A DNA stretch of 64,000 bases, taken from Limnobacter alexandrii. GTDB taxonomy: Bacteria; Pseudomonadota; Gammaproteobacteria; Burkholderiales; Burkholderiaceae_B. Made by a program: the position numbers and the translations under genes. Location of the stretch: NCBI RefSeq assembly GCF_005871185.1, contig NZ_SWKN01000006.1, positions 646,014-710,013 on the forward strand, read 5' to 3'. The notes under the pieces are model-generated. The model was not told the origin of the DNA. It made no database searches and saw nothing but the letters and a program-made list of their open reading frames with translations. Below, piece after piece: positions 9,349 through 17,336 of the stretch (its first letter is position 1; the number at the start of each line of letters is the position of its first letter).

Positions 9349-10466
9349 TGGGTTATGTGGCCATTAAGGGTGGTGCAAAAGCCATTGAAGGTGCCGAACT
9401 GGCTTTTGAAGCCTTGCGCACCGCAGAAGGTCAAGAGGGCACTCCGATCAGCTTGACTGCCATTGAAAACCAGTTGCGCCTGTTGACCAGCCGAATTGTG
9501 TCGGAAGGTGGTTTGTATCACCCACGGCTTGCTGCGCTGGCAATCAAACAGATGCACGGCGACACGCTGGAGGCTGCATTTGCGTTGCGTGCCTATCGCT
9601 CAACAAAACCTCGTGTGCTTGAAACCCCGGTGCAAAGCACCGGCAACATGCGGCTGATTCGCCGAATCTCCAGCGCATTCAAAGACATTCCGGGCGGACA
9701 AATGCTGGGCCCAACCACCGACTATGCGCTGCGTCTCATGCGCCTTGAACTGGTGGACGAACAAGCCGAGGTGTTTCAAGCCATGGCGCGTCGTTTTTTG
9801 AGAGAGCATGCCGCCAGCGCAAGCCTGCCTGACACCTTTCCCAAGGTGCTCGATTCGCTGCGTGTTGAGGGCCTGATCCCGTCGGTGAAAAACAACCCTG
9901 CACAAGCCTTCGACATCACACGCGAGCCTTTGGTTTTTCCCGTCAATCGTTCCGCTGCACTGGCCACCATGGCACGTGCTGAAACTGGTTCCTTGCTGGC
10001 CATGGCGTATTCGAACATGCGCGGTTATGGCGACATTCACCCCACGATTGCCGAACTGCGGGTGGGATATTTGCCGGTGATGTTGCCACACCCAGTCACT
10101 GGCGAACCCACAGAGGCGGGTGAAGTTTTAATCACCGAGTGTGAAGTGGTGGCCATGTATGAAGGTGCAGAGCCTGGCGAGTTGCCCACCTTCACCCTGG
10201 GTTACGGCGCTTGTTTGGGGCACAACGAAACCAAGGCGATTTCAATGGCCATTCTGGACCGTGCCTTGCAAAAAGGCATGCGGGACGGCCCTTCCAACCC
10301 GTCCGAGGACCCGGAGTTCGTGCTGCTCCATATTGATGGCGTGGATTCCATGGGATTTGCCAACCACTACAAAATGCCGCACTACGTCACATTCCAAAGC
10401 GACATGGACCGACTGCGCGCCACCCAGATGAAAACAAGAGGAGACCTGCACGATGCGCCACTATGA
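9348..10466 (+). CDS. phnI: C-P lyase nucleosidase subunit PhnI
   Basis: The 372 residues match PhnI, which has nucleosidase activity and, with PhnG, H and L, forms the ribosyl triphosphonate. The start MGYVAIKGGAKAIEGAE is characteristic of the family. Other conserved stretches are RRISSAFKDIPGG and the C-terminal GVDSMGFANHYKMPHYVTFQ, written here as separate pieces of one conserved block. It is coupled to phnH by TAATG and overlaps phnJ by 14 bases. Confidence 0.95.
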   Translation: MGYVAIKGGAKAIEGAELAFEALRTAEGQEGTPISLTAIENQLRLLTSRIVSEGGLYHPRLAALAIKQMHGDTLEAAFALRAYRSTKPRVLETPVQSTGNMRLIRRISSAFKDIPGGQMLGPTTDYALRLMRLELVDEQAEVFQAMARRFLREHAASASLPDTFPKVLDSLRVEGLIPSVKNNPAQAFDITREPLVFPVNRSAALATMARAETGSLLAMAYSNMRGYGDIHPTIAELRVGYLPVMLPHPVTGEPTEAGEVLITECEVVAMYEGAEPGELPTFTLGYGACLGHNETKAISMAILDRALQKGMRDGPSNPSEDPEFVLLHIDGVDSMGFANHYKMPHYVTFQSDMDRLRATQMKTRGDLHDAPL

Positions 10467-11388
10467 ACTGCCCGCGATTCAAGAGAAAGAGGCAGACAGC
10501 GACATGATTGCCGGTGCTGCCTACAACTTTGGTTTCCTGGATGAATACGCCAAGCGTGAAGTGCGCCGCACCATCCTGAAAGCGATTTCAATTCCGGGTT
10601 ACCAGACTCCTTATGCCAGCCGTGAAATGCCCATGGGCCGTGGCTTTGGCACAGGCGGATTGCAGTTGACCCTGTCCTTGATTGGGCAACACGACACACT
10701 GAAAGTGATTGACCAGGGCGCCGACGATTCTGTGAACGCCGTAAACCTGCGCCACTTTGTGGAACTGACTTGCCCCGGTGTGTCGACCACTGAGCGCACG
10801 GTGGAAGCTTCGATTATTCAATCGCGCCACCGCATCCCCGAAGTGATGTTGCGCGAGGATCAAGTATTGGTGTTGCAAGTGCCTTACCCCGACCCCTTGG
10901 TGGTGGTCGAGCCTTCAGAAGAAAAGCGCAAAACCATGCATGGCGAAGGCGATTATTCCCGACTACTCACCAAGCTTTATGAAGACATTGTGCAATTCAA
11001 CGAGATCACGATTTCGCACAGATACCCCACGAAAATCAACGGGCACTATGTGATCGACCCCAGCCCCATTCCCCGCTATGACGTGCCGCGTTTGCACCAT
11101 GCGCCCAACCTCACCTTGTTGGGTGCCGGCCGCGAGAAAAAAATATACGCAGTACCGCCCTACACCGGGGCTGTACCACTGGCTTTTGAAGATGTTCCCT
11201 TCCGCACGGAGAACTTTGTAGATGCACAAGGCAATCGGCATGCCTGCATGCGTTGCGGCTGCACCCACAGTTTTCTGGACGAAGTCATCAGCGAACAGGG
11301 CGACAGACAATTTCAGTGTTCCGACAGCGACTACTGCAATGAGCAACTCGCACTTCAGGTACAACACCCCGAGGGAGCCAGCGCATGA
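10453..11388 (+). CDS. phnJ: Radical-SAM C-P lyase PhnJ
   Basis: PhnJ breaks the carbon-phosphorus bond of ribosyl phosphonate 5'-phosphate, using an Fe4S4 cluster and SAM to give the alkane and the cyclic phosphate. The 311 residues carry the C-terminal cysteine cluster at C265, C268, C289 and C295. The first three should hold the iron-sulfur cluster and the last act as the thiyl radical site, by analogy with E. coli. Conserved GYQTPYASREMPMGRG and the DPSPIPRYD block are present. The spacing between the second and third cysteine is 20 residues here. It is the diagnostic gene for the C-P lyase pathway. Confidence 0.96.
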   Translation: MRHYELPAIQEKEADSDMIAGAAYNFGFLDEYAKREVRRTILKAISIPGYQTPYASREMPMGRGFGTGGLQLTLSLIGQHDTLKVIDQGADDSVNAVNLRHFVELTCPGVSTTERTVEASIIQSRHRIPEVMLREDQVLVLQVPYPDPLVVVEPSEEKRKTMHGEGDYSRLLTKLYEDIVQFNEITISHRYPTKINGHYVIDPSPIPRYDVPRLHHAPNLTLLGAGREKKIYAVPPYTGAVPLAFEDVPFRTENFVDAQGNRHACMRCGCTHSFLDEVISEQGDRQFQCSDSDYCNEQLALQVQHPEGASA

Positions 11389-12215
11389 AACCCATACTCA
11401 GTGTTCAGGGCTTGAGCAAAATTCATGGCCGTGGGTGTTCCAAATGCATCGAGACCACAGGCCCCGAGCAGGAGACCAACATTTGCAGCTGGTGTGGGTC
11501 GGTGGTGGCAGCGCACGATGTGAGCTTCGATCTTCACCCCGGTGAAATATTGGGCATCATGGGTGAATCGGGCAGTGGAAAATCCACTGTGGTCAAAACC
11601 CTGTTTTTTGATGAAGAACCCACCCGGGGCTCTGCCCAATTTGTTGAGCACGACCATGCCTGGAACCTGTTCGATTTGAACGCAGCACAACGACGCTGGC
11701 TGCGCAACCACCGCTTTGGCATGGTGTATCAAAATCCCCACCTGGGTTTGAATTTCAATGTGTCAGCCGGTGGCAACATTGCCGAGCGCTTGCTGATGAG
11801 CGACCTTGTGAATTACAAGGCCATTCGGGAACGTGCGCTCGATTTGCTGGCCCGCACCGAGGTGTTGGCTGATCGCATCGACGATTCGCCCAGAAAATTC
11901 TCGGGTGGCATGCAGCAGCGCGTGCAAATTGCAAAGGCCTTGGCCACGCAACCCCCCTTGCTGTTTCTCGATGAAGTTACAACCGGGCTCGATCTGTCAG
12001 TGCAAGCCCGAATTCTGGACCTGATTCTTGAAATTCAACAGGAACTGAAAACCGCCATGGTGGTGGTTACCCACGACCTCGGTGTGATTCGCCTGTTGAC
12101 CAGCCGGGCCATGGTGATGAAATACGGCCGAGTGATTGAAACCGGCCTGACCGATCAAATACTTGAAGACCCCCAGCATGCTTACACGCAGCGCCTGGTG
12201 GCTTCCGCCCTGTGA
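11385..12215 (+). CDS. phnK: C-P lyase accessory ATPase PhnK with Cys4 insert
   Basis: This ABC-type ATPase docks on the C-P lyase core and is needed for turnover; it is not a transporter subunit. Walker A is GESGSGKST, the signature is FSGGMQQRVQIAKAL, and Walker B is LLFLDEVTTGLD. Between the first strand and Walker A lies an insert with C18-X2-C21 and C34-X2-C37, which looks like a small zinc knuckle and is absent from E. coli PhnK. The start overlaps the phnJ stop (ATGA). The 276 residues slightly exceed the usual length because of the insert. Confidence 0.93.
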   Translation: MKPILSVQGLSKIHGRGCSKCIETTGPEQETNICSWCGSVVAAHDVSFDLHPGEILGIMGESGSGKSTVVKTLFFDEEPTRGSAQFVEHDHAWNLFDLNAAQRRWLRNHRFGMVYQNPHLGLNFNVSAGGNIAERLLMSDLVNYKAIRERALDLLARTEVLADRIDDSPRKFSGGMQQRVQIAKALATQPPLLFLDEVTTGLDLSVQARILDLILEIQQELKTAMVVVTHDLGVIRLLTSRAMVMKYGRVIETGLTDQILEDPQHAYTQRLVASAL

Positions 12216-12229
12216 AGGTTGCTACGCAC

Positions 12230-12940
12230 ATGAATCCAATTCTAGACATTCAAAACCTGAGCAAGCACTTCACCCTGCATGAACAGGGCACACAAATACC
12301 TTCGTGCAGCGATGTGAACCTGACTGCCACACCGGGGCAATTGACCGCGCTGGTAGGCCCCACAGGTGCAGGAAAGTCCTCCGTGCTCAAGTGCGTCTAC
12401 CGCACTTACCTGCCCAGCAGCGGCGGTATGTTTTTTACGCAAGAAGATGGCAGCACCATCGATTTAAGCGGTGCCAGCGAAAGTGAAATGCTGCGTCTTC
12501 GTGAACGCGACATTGGCTTTGTCACCCAGTTTTTGCACTGCTTGCCGCGCAAGGCTGCGCTCGACATTGTGGCGGCGCCTTTGATCAGGCAAGGCGAGAG
12601 TGCTTCGCGTGCCCAATCCGAGGCCTGCGAACTGCTCCGTGTTCTGAACGTGCCAGAGCGGCTGTGGAATGTACCCCCTGCTACATTCTCAGGTGGTGAA
12701 AAGCAGCGTGTGAATTTGGCCCGTGGCTTGATTGCCAAGCCGCGTCTGCTTTTGCTCGACGAGCCAACTGCGAGTCTTGACCCCGACACCACCGATCGCG
12801 TGGTTGATTTACTTAACAGCATCAAACAACAAGGTGTGGCCATGTTGGCCATTTTCCATCACCCGGCGCTCGTTGATCGTTTGGCCGATCGGGTGGTTGA
12901 ACTGACCATGGCGCACAACACAACGGAGTTACCCGCATGA
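12230..12940 (+). CDS. phnL: C-P lyase ATPase PhnL
   Basis: PhnL is the second ABC-type ATPase of the pathway and acts with PhnG, H and I in coupling phosphonate to the ribose C1. From the ATG at 12230 it has 236 residues. Walker A is GPTGAGKSS, the signature is FSGGEKQRVNLARGL, and Walker B is LLLLDEPTASLDP. A GTG at 12212 overlaps the phnK stop and could extend it by six residues, but GAAGG at 12214-12218 is placed for the ATG. Its stop overlaps the phnM start. Confidence 0.93.
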   Translation: MNPILDIQNLSKHFTLHEQGTQIPSCSDVNLTATPGQLTALVGPTGAGKSSVLKCVYRTYLPSSGGMFFTQEDGSTIDLSGASESEMLRLRERDIGFVTQFLHCLPRKAALDIVAAPLIRQGESASRAQSEACELLRVLNVPERLWNVPPATFSGGEKQRVNLARGLIAKPRLLLLDEPTASLDPDTTDRVVDLLNSIKQQGVAMLAIFHHPALVDRLADRVVELTMAHNTTELPA

Positions 12941-14139
12941 ACAAGCAACTTTTGACCAATGCACGTGTGGTGTTGCCACAGGGGGTGTTCAATCACCTGG
13001 CTGTGCTGATCGACAATGGCGTAATCACTGCCCTGGATCCGGATTCATCAGCGGGCGCACAAATTATCGACCTGAAAGGCGCCATGCTGATGCCTGGCTT
13101 GGTTGATTTGCATTGCGACGCACTGGAAAAGGAAGTTGAGCCCCGCCCGGGTGTGCACTTCCCAGTGAACTTTGCCTGTGCGCAGGCCGACAAGCGCAAT
13201 GCAGCTGCAGGGGTCACCACCATTTATCATTCACTGTCATTTGCCAACCACGAGCTGGGTGTGCGCAACAACCAGTTTGCCGCCGAACTGGCGCGTGCGG
13301 TCCACGCATGGCAGCAACACGCTTTGGTCGATAATCGTGTACACGCCCGATATGAAGTCACCGATGAAACTGGCGTGTCGGTGCTGACTGATTTGCTGAC
13401 TCAGGGTGATGCCCATCTGATTTCCTTCATGGACCACACACCGGGACAGGGTCAATTCAAAAGCGTCGAAGCCTATCGAAATTACCTGGGCAAAACCTAC
13501 AAAAAAAGCAACGAAGAGTTCGATGCAATTTTGCAAAACAAATTGGCAGCTGCCCAAGGTGCGACTGCCCGCATGGAAACACTGGCTGCGATCGCCAAAG
13601 CGCATGGTGTGTCGATTGCCAGTCATGATGACGACACACCCGAGAAAGTAGACATCGTGCACAGCCTGGGTGCGGTCATCTCTGAATTTCCCATCAATCT
13701 TGAAACAGCACAGGCTGCCAAGGCCAAAGGATTGGCCACCTTGTTTGGTGCACCCAATATTTTGCGTGGCAAATCACAATCGGGATCCATGCGTGCGCTT
13801 GATGCAGTCATTCACAATGTGGCTGATTGCCTGTGCGGCGATTATTCTCCGGCGGCTTTGCTACCCGCTGCGTTGGCTCTGCCTGCATTGGCAGGCATCT
13901 CGGTCAGTGAAGCCGTGGCTTTGGTCACCTTGAACCCGGCGCGTGCAGCAGGCCTGCACGATCGCGGCCAAATTGCAGTTGGAAAACGGGCCGACTTGAT
14001 TGCTGTTGCCCACCCGGACAACCTGCCGCAAGTTGAACGCGTGTGGGTGGCTGGAAAGGCCGTGTACAGCGCGCAGTTTTCCAACGTGCAACACACATTC
14101 ACCGATGCGCAGCAAAGTGCGGAGCATTCGCTTGTCTAA
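12937..14139 (+). CDS. phnM: Ribosyl triphosphonate diphosphatase PhnM
   Basis: PhnM is an amidohydrolase that removes pyrophosphate from alpha-D-ribose 1-methylphosphonate 5-triphosphate before C-P cleavage. The 400 residues show the fold's features: an N-terminal beta-sandwich, then LVDLHCDALEKEVEPRPGVHF with metal ligands, and the SHDDDTPEK motif. C-terminally ALVTLNPARAAGL and IAVGKRADLI close the amidohydrolase sandwich. It begins at the overlapping ATGA after phnL and overlaps phnN by 8 bases. Confidence 0.95.
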   Translation: MNKQLLTNARVVLPQGVFNHLAVLIDNGVITALDPDSSAGAQIIDLKGAMLMPGLVDLHCDALEKEVEPRPGVHFPVNFACAQADKRNAAAGVTTIYHSLSFANHELGVRNNQFAAELARAVHAWQQHALVDNRVHARYEVTDETGVSVLTDLLTQGDAHLISFMDHTPGQGQFKSVEAYRNYLGKTYKKSNEEFDAILQNKLAAAQGATARMETLAAIAKAHGVSIASHDDDTPEKVDIVHSLGAVISEFPINLETAQAAKAKGLATLFGAPNILRGKSQSGSMRALDAVIHNVADCLCGDYSPAALLPAALALPALAGISVSEAVALVTLNPARAAGLHDRGQIAVGKRADLIAVAHPDNLPQVERVWVAGKAVYSAQFSNVQHTFTDAQQSAEHSLV

Positions 14140-14698
14140 CCGGCTTCTTTATGTCGTCGGGCCCAGTGGCAGCGGGAAAGATTCCATCATTGCCTATGTG
14201 CGTGCGCAGTTGGCGGGCCAGGCTTTGGTGCAGTTTGCCCACCGATACATTACTCGGCCGGCAGACTCGGGTGGTGAAAATCACATTGCCTTGTCTCAGG
14301 CGGAATTCAATGCCCGCGTTCAGGCAGGCTTGTTTGCCATGCACTGGCACAGTCATGGCAACAGCTACGGCATTGGTGTCGAAATCAATCAATGGCTTAG
14401 CAAAGGAATTACAGTGGTGGTCAATGGTTCGCGAGAGTATCTGCCGAAAGCGATGCAGAACTACCCCGAACTGTTGCCTGTCACCATTGAGGTGTCGCAT
14501 GATGTATTGAAAGCGCGCCTGTTGAATCGGGGTCGTGAGACTGAGACCGAAATTGATGCTCGCTTAAGCCGCAACCGCATTTTGCAGTTGAGTCACCCGG
14601 CCTGCCTTACTGTATCCAACAACCAGAGTCTTGAGCAGGCTGGTGAGCAACTGATGAGTTTGATTGAACAATACAGCAAGGTGACCGTGTGCGAATAA
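14132..14698 (+). CDS. phnN: Ribose 1,5-bisphosphate phosphokinase PhnN
   Basis: PhnN phosphorylates ribose 1,5-bisphosphate to PRPP, returning the ribose carrier to nucleotide metabolism. The P-loop is GPSGSGKDS right at the N-terminus and the guanylate-kinase-like fold continues through RYITRPADSGGENH. A TTG at 14132 is chosen as start because GGAG lies 7 bases upstream and the product (188 aa) then has the usual length. The in-frame ATG at 14105 has no ribosome site. The start lies inside the end of phnM. Confidence 0.88.
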   Translation: MSNRLLYVVGPSGSGKDSIIAYVRAQLAGQALVQFAHRYITRPADSGGENHIALSQAEFNARVQAGLFAMHWHSHGNSYGIGVEINQWLSKGITVVVNGSREYLPKAMQNYPELLPVTIEVSHDVLKARLLNRGRETETEIDARLSRNRILQLSHPACLTVSNNQSLEQAGEQLMSLIEQYSKVTVCE

Positions 14699-15459
14699 CT
14701 TATTTGGGAACAGGGGCTGCAGGCGGTGTGCCCCGTTATGGCTGCAATTGCCCAGCCTGTGAACGTGCACAGAATAATCGGGTGTTTGTTCGCCGTCCCT
14801 GTTCGGCGCTGATCGAACATGGCGATACCCGGGTTGTGCTGGATGCAGGCCTCATGAACCTGCATGACCGCTTTCCCTTGGGCAGTTTCAATGCGATTGT
14901 GCTGACCCATTTTCATCCAGACCATGTGCAGGGCCTGTTTCATCTGCGCTGGGGTGTTTCAGGCAGCGTGCCGGTGTATTGTCCTCCCGATTCCGAGGGA
15001 TGTGCAGACCTGTTCAAGCACCCGGGCATTCTTGAATTCAAACCCCAAAGCAAGTTTGACACCTTTCAAGTCGGCTCATTGACGTTCACGCCCTTGCCCC
15101 TGATTCATTCCAAAGTCACTTTTGGCTATTTGATAGAAAGCAATGAGGGGGCACGGTTTGCCTATCTCACTGACACGGTTGGCTTGCCTCCCAAAACAAT
15201 CGAACATCTGCAACAATGCCTTTTGCACGGCATGGCCATTGATGCCACAGATCCCCCGCCAGTCAATGCCGAGGCCCCGGCAGGCAATCACAACCACTGG
15301 GACCAGGCGCTAGCCCTGATCGATCAAATCAAACCTGTGCGGGCGTGGCTTACCCACTTAAATCATCGCAGCGATACCTGGCAAATGCTGAATAACCCCA
15401 CATTGCCTCAAGGTGTTCATGTGGCTTGCGACAACGCGATCATTGAACTTCAAGCATGA
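14689..15459 (+). CDS. phnP: Cyclic ribose phosphodiesterase PhnP
   Basis: PhnP is a metallo-beta-lactamase-fold enzyme that opens 5-phospho-ribosyl 1,2-cyclic phosphate to ribose 1,5-bisphosphate, the substrate of PhnN. The metal motif HFHPDH falls at H74, H76, D78 and H79. The N-terminal YGCNCPAC cluster is the structural zinc site of the family. The start is GTG at 14689, overlapping phnN by 10 bases. The 256 residues agree with the family. The gene order N-P matches consecutive steps of the pathway. Confidence 0.93.
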   Translation: MRITYLGTGAAGGVPRYGCNCPACERAQNNRVFVRRPCSALIEHGDTRVVLDAGLMNLHDRFPLGSFNAIVLTHFHPDHVQGLFHLRWGVSGSVPVYCPPDSEGCADLFKHPGILEFKPQSKFDTFQVGSLTFTPLPLIHSKVTFGYLIESNEGARFAYLTDTVGLPPKTIEHLQQCLLHGMAIDATDPPPVNAEAPAGNHNHWDQALALIDQIKPVRAWLTHLNHRSDTWQMLNNPTLPQGVHVACDNAIIELQA

Positions 15460-16304
15460 GTCAAGCGGCAGTGTTCATTGGTCTTTCTGTGTGCATGCAT
15501 GTGGTGTGGAATCTCATGGCACGCCAGCAACCCAAAGCACGTTATGTGTTGTGGTGGGTTTTAATCGCTCACCTGGTGCTGCTTGCGCCGTGGGGCTTGT
15601 ACACACTCTTTCAGCACACCGTGTTCACGCCAGAGTTTCTCGCTTTGGCGGCCACGTCTGCAACAGCGAATGCCTTGTATTTTCTGGGATTGAAAAAAGC
15701 CTATGACCATGCACCAGTGGCTTTGGTGTATCCACTGGTGCGCGCCTCGCCCTTGCTGATTGCGCTGTGGGGACTGATTTTGTTTGATCAACAGCTTGGC
15801 CTGGCTGCGTGGGTTGGAATTGGCATCAGCGTACTTGGCCTTGCTTTACTGGCCGATACCGGGCGCGGCAGTGCCAACAAGGCCGCCTTGCCTTGGGCTT
15901 TTCTTGCCATGGTGTGTACCAGCGTCTACTCGCTCAGCGACAAGGCAGCCACGGCCCACATCGAGAGTTTCTCGGGCCTGCTTGGCTTTGTGTCTCTGGG
16001 TTATTTCGCAGCCTGGTTGGTGCTTACCCTGGAATTAAAACGCAGCACGGGTCGATGGACTCCTGCCGAGCGCCCGCCGCTGTGGATAGTTGCTGTGGGT
16101 GGTCTGTGTGTTGGCCTGGCCTATGTGCTGGTGATCGCTGCCATGCGAAGCATGCCTGCTGCAGTGGTAGTCGCCTTCACCAACGCGGGGATTGTGCTGG
16201 CCACATTGGCATCTATCTTCCTGTTCAGGGAAAACGCACACTGGAAAATGCGATTGGCGGCGGCAGCCACCATTGTCAGTGGTTTGGTGGTGTTGCGCTT
16301 CTAG
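15456..16304 (+). CDS. EamA-family transporter at the end of the phn operon
   Basis: The 282-residue protein has about ten hydrophobic helices and two EamA repeats (drug/metabolite transporter superfamily). Family landmarks are ALYFLGLKKAYDHAPVALVYPLVR in the first half and AMRSMPAAVVVAFTNAGIV in the second. Its ATG overlaps the phnP stop (ATGA), so it is part of the operon rather than a chance neighbour. EamA proteins usually export metabolites. Here it could export a product of phosphonate breakdown, or import a phosphonate, but the substrate cannot be read from sequence. It is not part of the standard C-P lyase set. Confidence 0.8.
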   Translation: MSQAAVFIGLSVCMHVVWNLMARQQPKARYVLWWVLIAHLVLLAPWGLYTLFQHTVFTPEFLALAATSATANALYFLGLKKAYDHAPVALVYPLVRASPLLIALWGLILFDQQLGLAAWVGIGISVLGLALLADTGRGSANKAALPWAFLAMVCTSVYSLSDKAATAHIESFSGLLGFVSLGYFAAWLVLTLELKRSTGRWTPAERPPLWIVAVGGLCVGLAYVLVIAAMRSMPAAVVVAFTNAGIVLATLASIFLFRENAHWKMRLAAAATIVSGLVVLRF

Positions 16305-16353
16305 TCATTTTTTTAAGCTTCAATTCAGGTGAATCAGGTACATTACTTTCATC

Positions 16354-16662
16354 ATGAAAGCCCGTGCACTCGCCTTTATCGCCCTTCTGTCCTGTTCTGC
16401 TTTTGCCTTGCCTCTGGCTGCGCATGCTGACGACGACAAACGCATTCGCCAACTGCAGCGCAGTGGCGAAATTCTCTCACTGGAAAAAATATTTGCAGCG
16501 GCACGTGCGGTCAAGCCAGGGCGGATTGTGGATGTCGATCTCGACAAAGAAGACGGCCGCTATGTCTATGAAATAGAATTGCTGGATGCGAGCGGCCGTG
16601 TCTGGGAAATGGAATTTGACGCCCGCACCGGCGAGTTGCTTCAACTTGAACAGGACGACTAA
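16354..16662 (+). CDS. Small secreted PepSY-domain protein
   Basis: The 102-residue protein has a signal peptide (hydrophobic core ALAFIALLSCSAFALPLA, cleavage near AHA) and a single PepSY domain. The core reads SLEKIFAAARAVKPGRIVDVDLDKEDGRYVYEIEL, split here as start and end of one domain, and ends in FDARTGELL. PepSY domains are thought to inhibit proteases or bind small ligands in the periplasm. The gene ends 5 bases before the response regulator start, so it is likely co-transcribed with the two-component system and may modulate the sensor. Confidence 0.82.
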   Translation: MKARALAFIALLSCSAFALPLAAHADDDKRIRQLQRSGEILSLEKIFAAARAVKPGRIVDVDLDKEDGRYVYEIELLDASGRVWEMEFDARTGELLQLEQDD

Positions 16663-16667
16663 GAACC

Positions 16668-17336
16668 ATGCGACTCTTGTTGGTGGAAGATGATCCGGTG
16701 TTGGGTGCCCAGTTGCACAAATTGCTGGGCAAGTCAGGCTATGCGGCAGACTGGGTTCAAGACGGCGCCGAAGCTGAAATTCAAGGTCGCCTGGAGCCCT
16801 ATGATCTGGTGGTTCTTGATTTGGGTTTGCCCGGCAAGCCGGGCCTGGATGTGCTCAAAAGCTGGCGAGCACAAGGCCTGAAGTTGCCGGTCATTGTATT
16901 GACCGCCAGGGGCACTTGGCAGGAAAAGGTCGAAGGCTTTAATGCCGGTGCCGATGATTATGTGCCCAAGCCTTTCCAGCCCGAAGAACTTCTCGCTCGA
17001 ATCGGCGCGGTACTCAAGCGTGCCGCAGGCAACGCGCCTGATGCATTGAATGCCAGAGGACTGGTTCTCGACGAAACCTTGCAAACTGTGCAAGTGAACG
17101 ACGAGTCGCCCCAACAGCTCACCGCCACCGAATTCCGTTTGCTGCGCTATTTCATGCTGCACCCTGGCCAACCCTTGAGCAAAACTCGCCTCACTGACCA
17201 TGTGTATGAATACGACGCCGACAAAGACAGCAATGTGATGGAGGTGTATGTGAACAGGTTGCGCAAGAAAATCGGCCCCCAATGGATACAAACCCGCAAG
17301 GGTCAGGGCTATGTGTTTGGCGAGCCCACCGAATGA
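16668..17336 (+). CDS. OmpR/PhoP-family response regulator
   Basis: The 222 residues form a receiver domain (1-115) and an OmpR winged helix (about 125-220). The phospho-acceptor is D51 in VVLDLGLPG, with the acidic pair E8/D9, T in VLTARG and K in VPKPFQ. The C-terminal part has LTATEFRLLRYF and the VNRLRKKIG recognition helix. Its stop overlaps the kinase start (ATGA), so the pair is translationally coupled. It is close to PhoP/QseB-type regulators, but the target genes are unknown. Confidence 0.93.
   Translation: MRLLLVEDDPVLGAQLHKLLGKSGYAADWVQDGAEAEIQGRLEPYDLVVLDLGLPGKPGLDVLKSWRAQGLKLPVIVLTARGTWQEKVEGFNAGADDYVPKPFQPEELLARIGAVLKRAAGNAPDALNARGLVLDETLQTVQVNDESPQQLTATEFRLLRYFMLHPGQPLSKTRLTDHVYEYDADKDSNVMEVYVNRLRKKIGPQWIQTRKGQGYVFGEPTE

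Noticed and set aside
14105-14131. ATG or GTG start for phnN at 14105 or 14117
   Set aside because: No ribosome site precedes them, while TTG 14132 has GGAG at 7 bases and gives the normal protein length.
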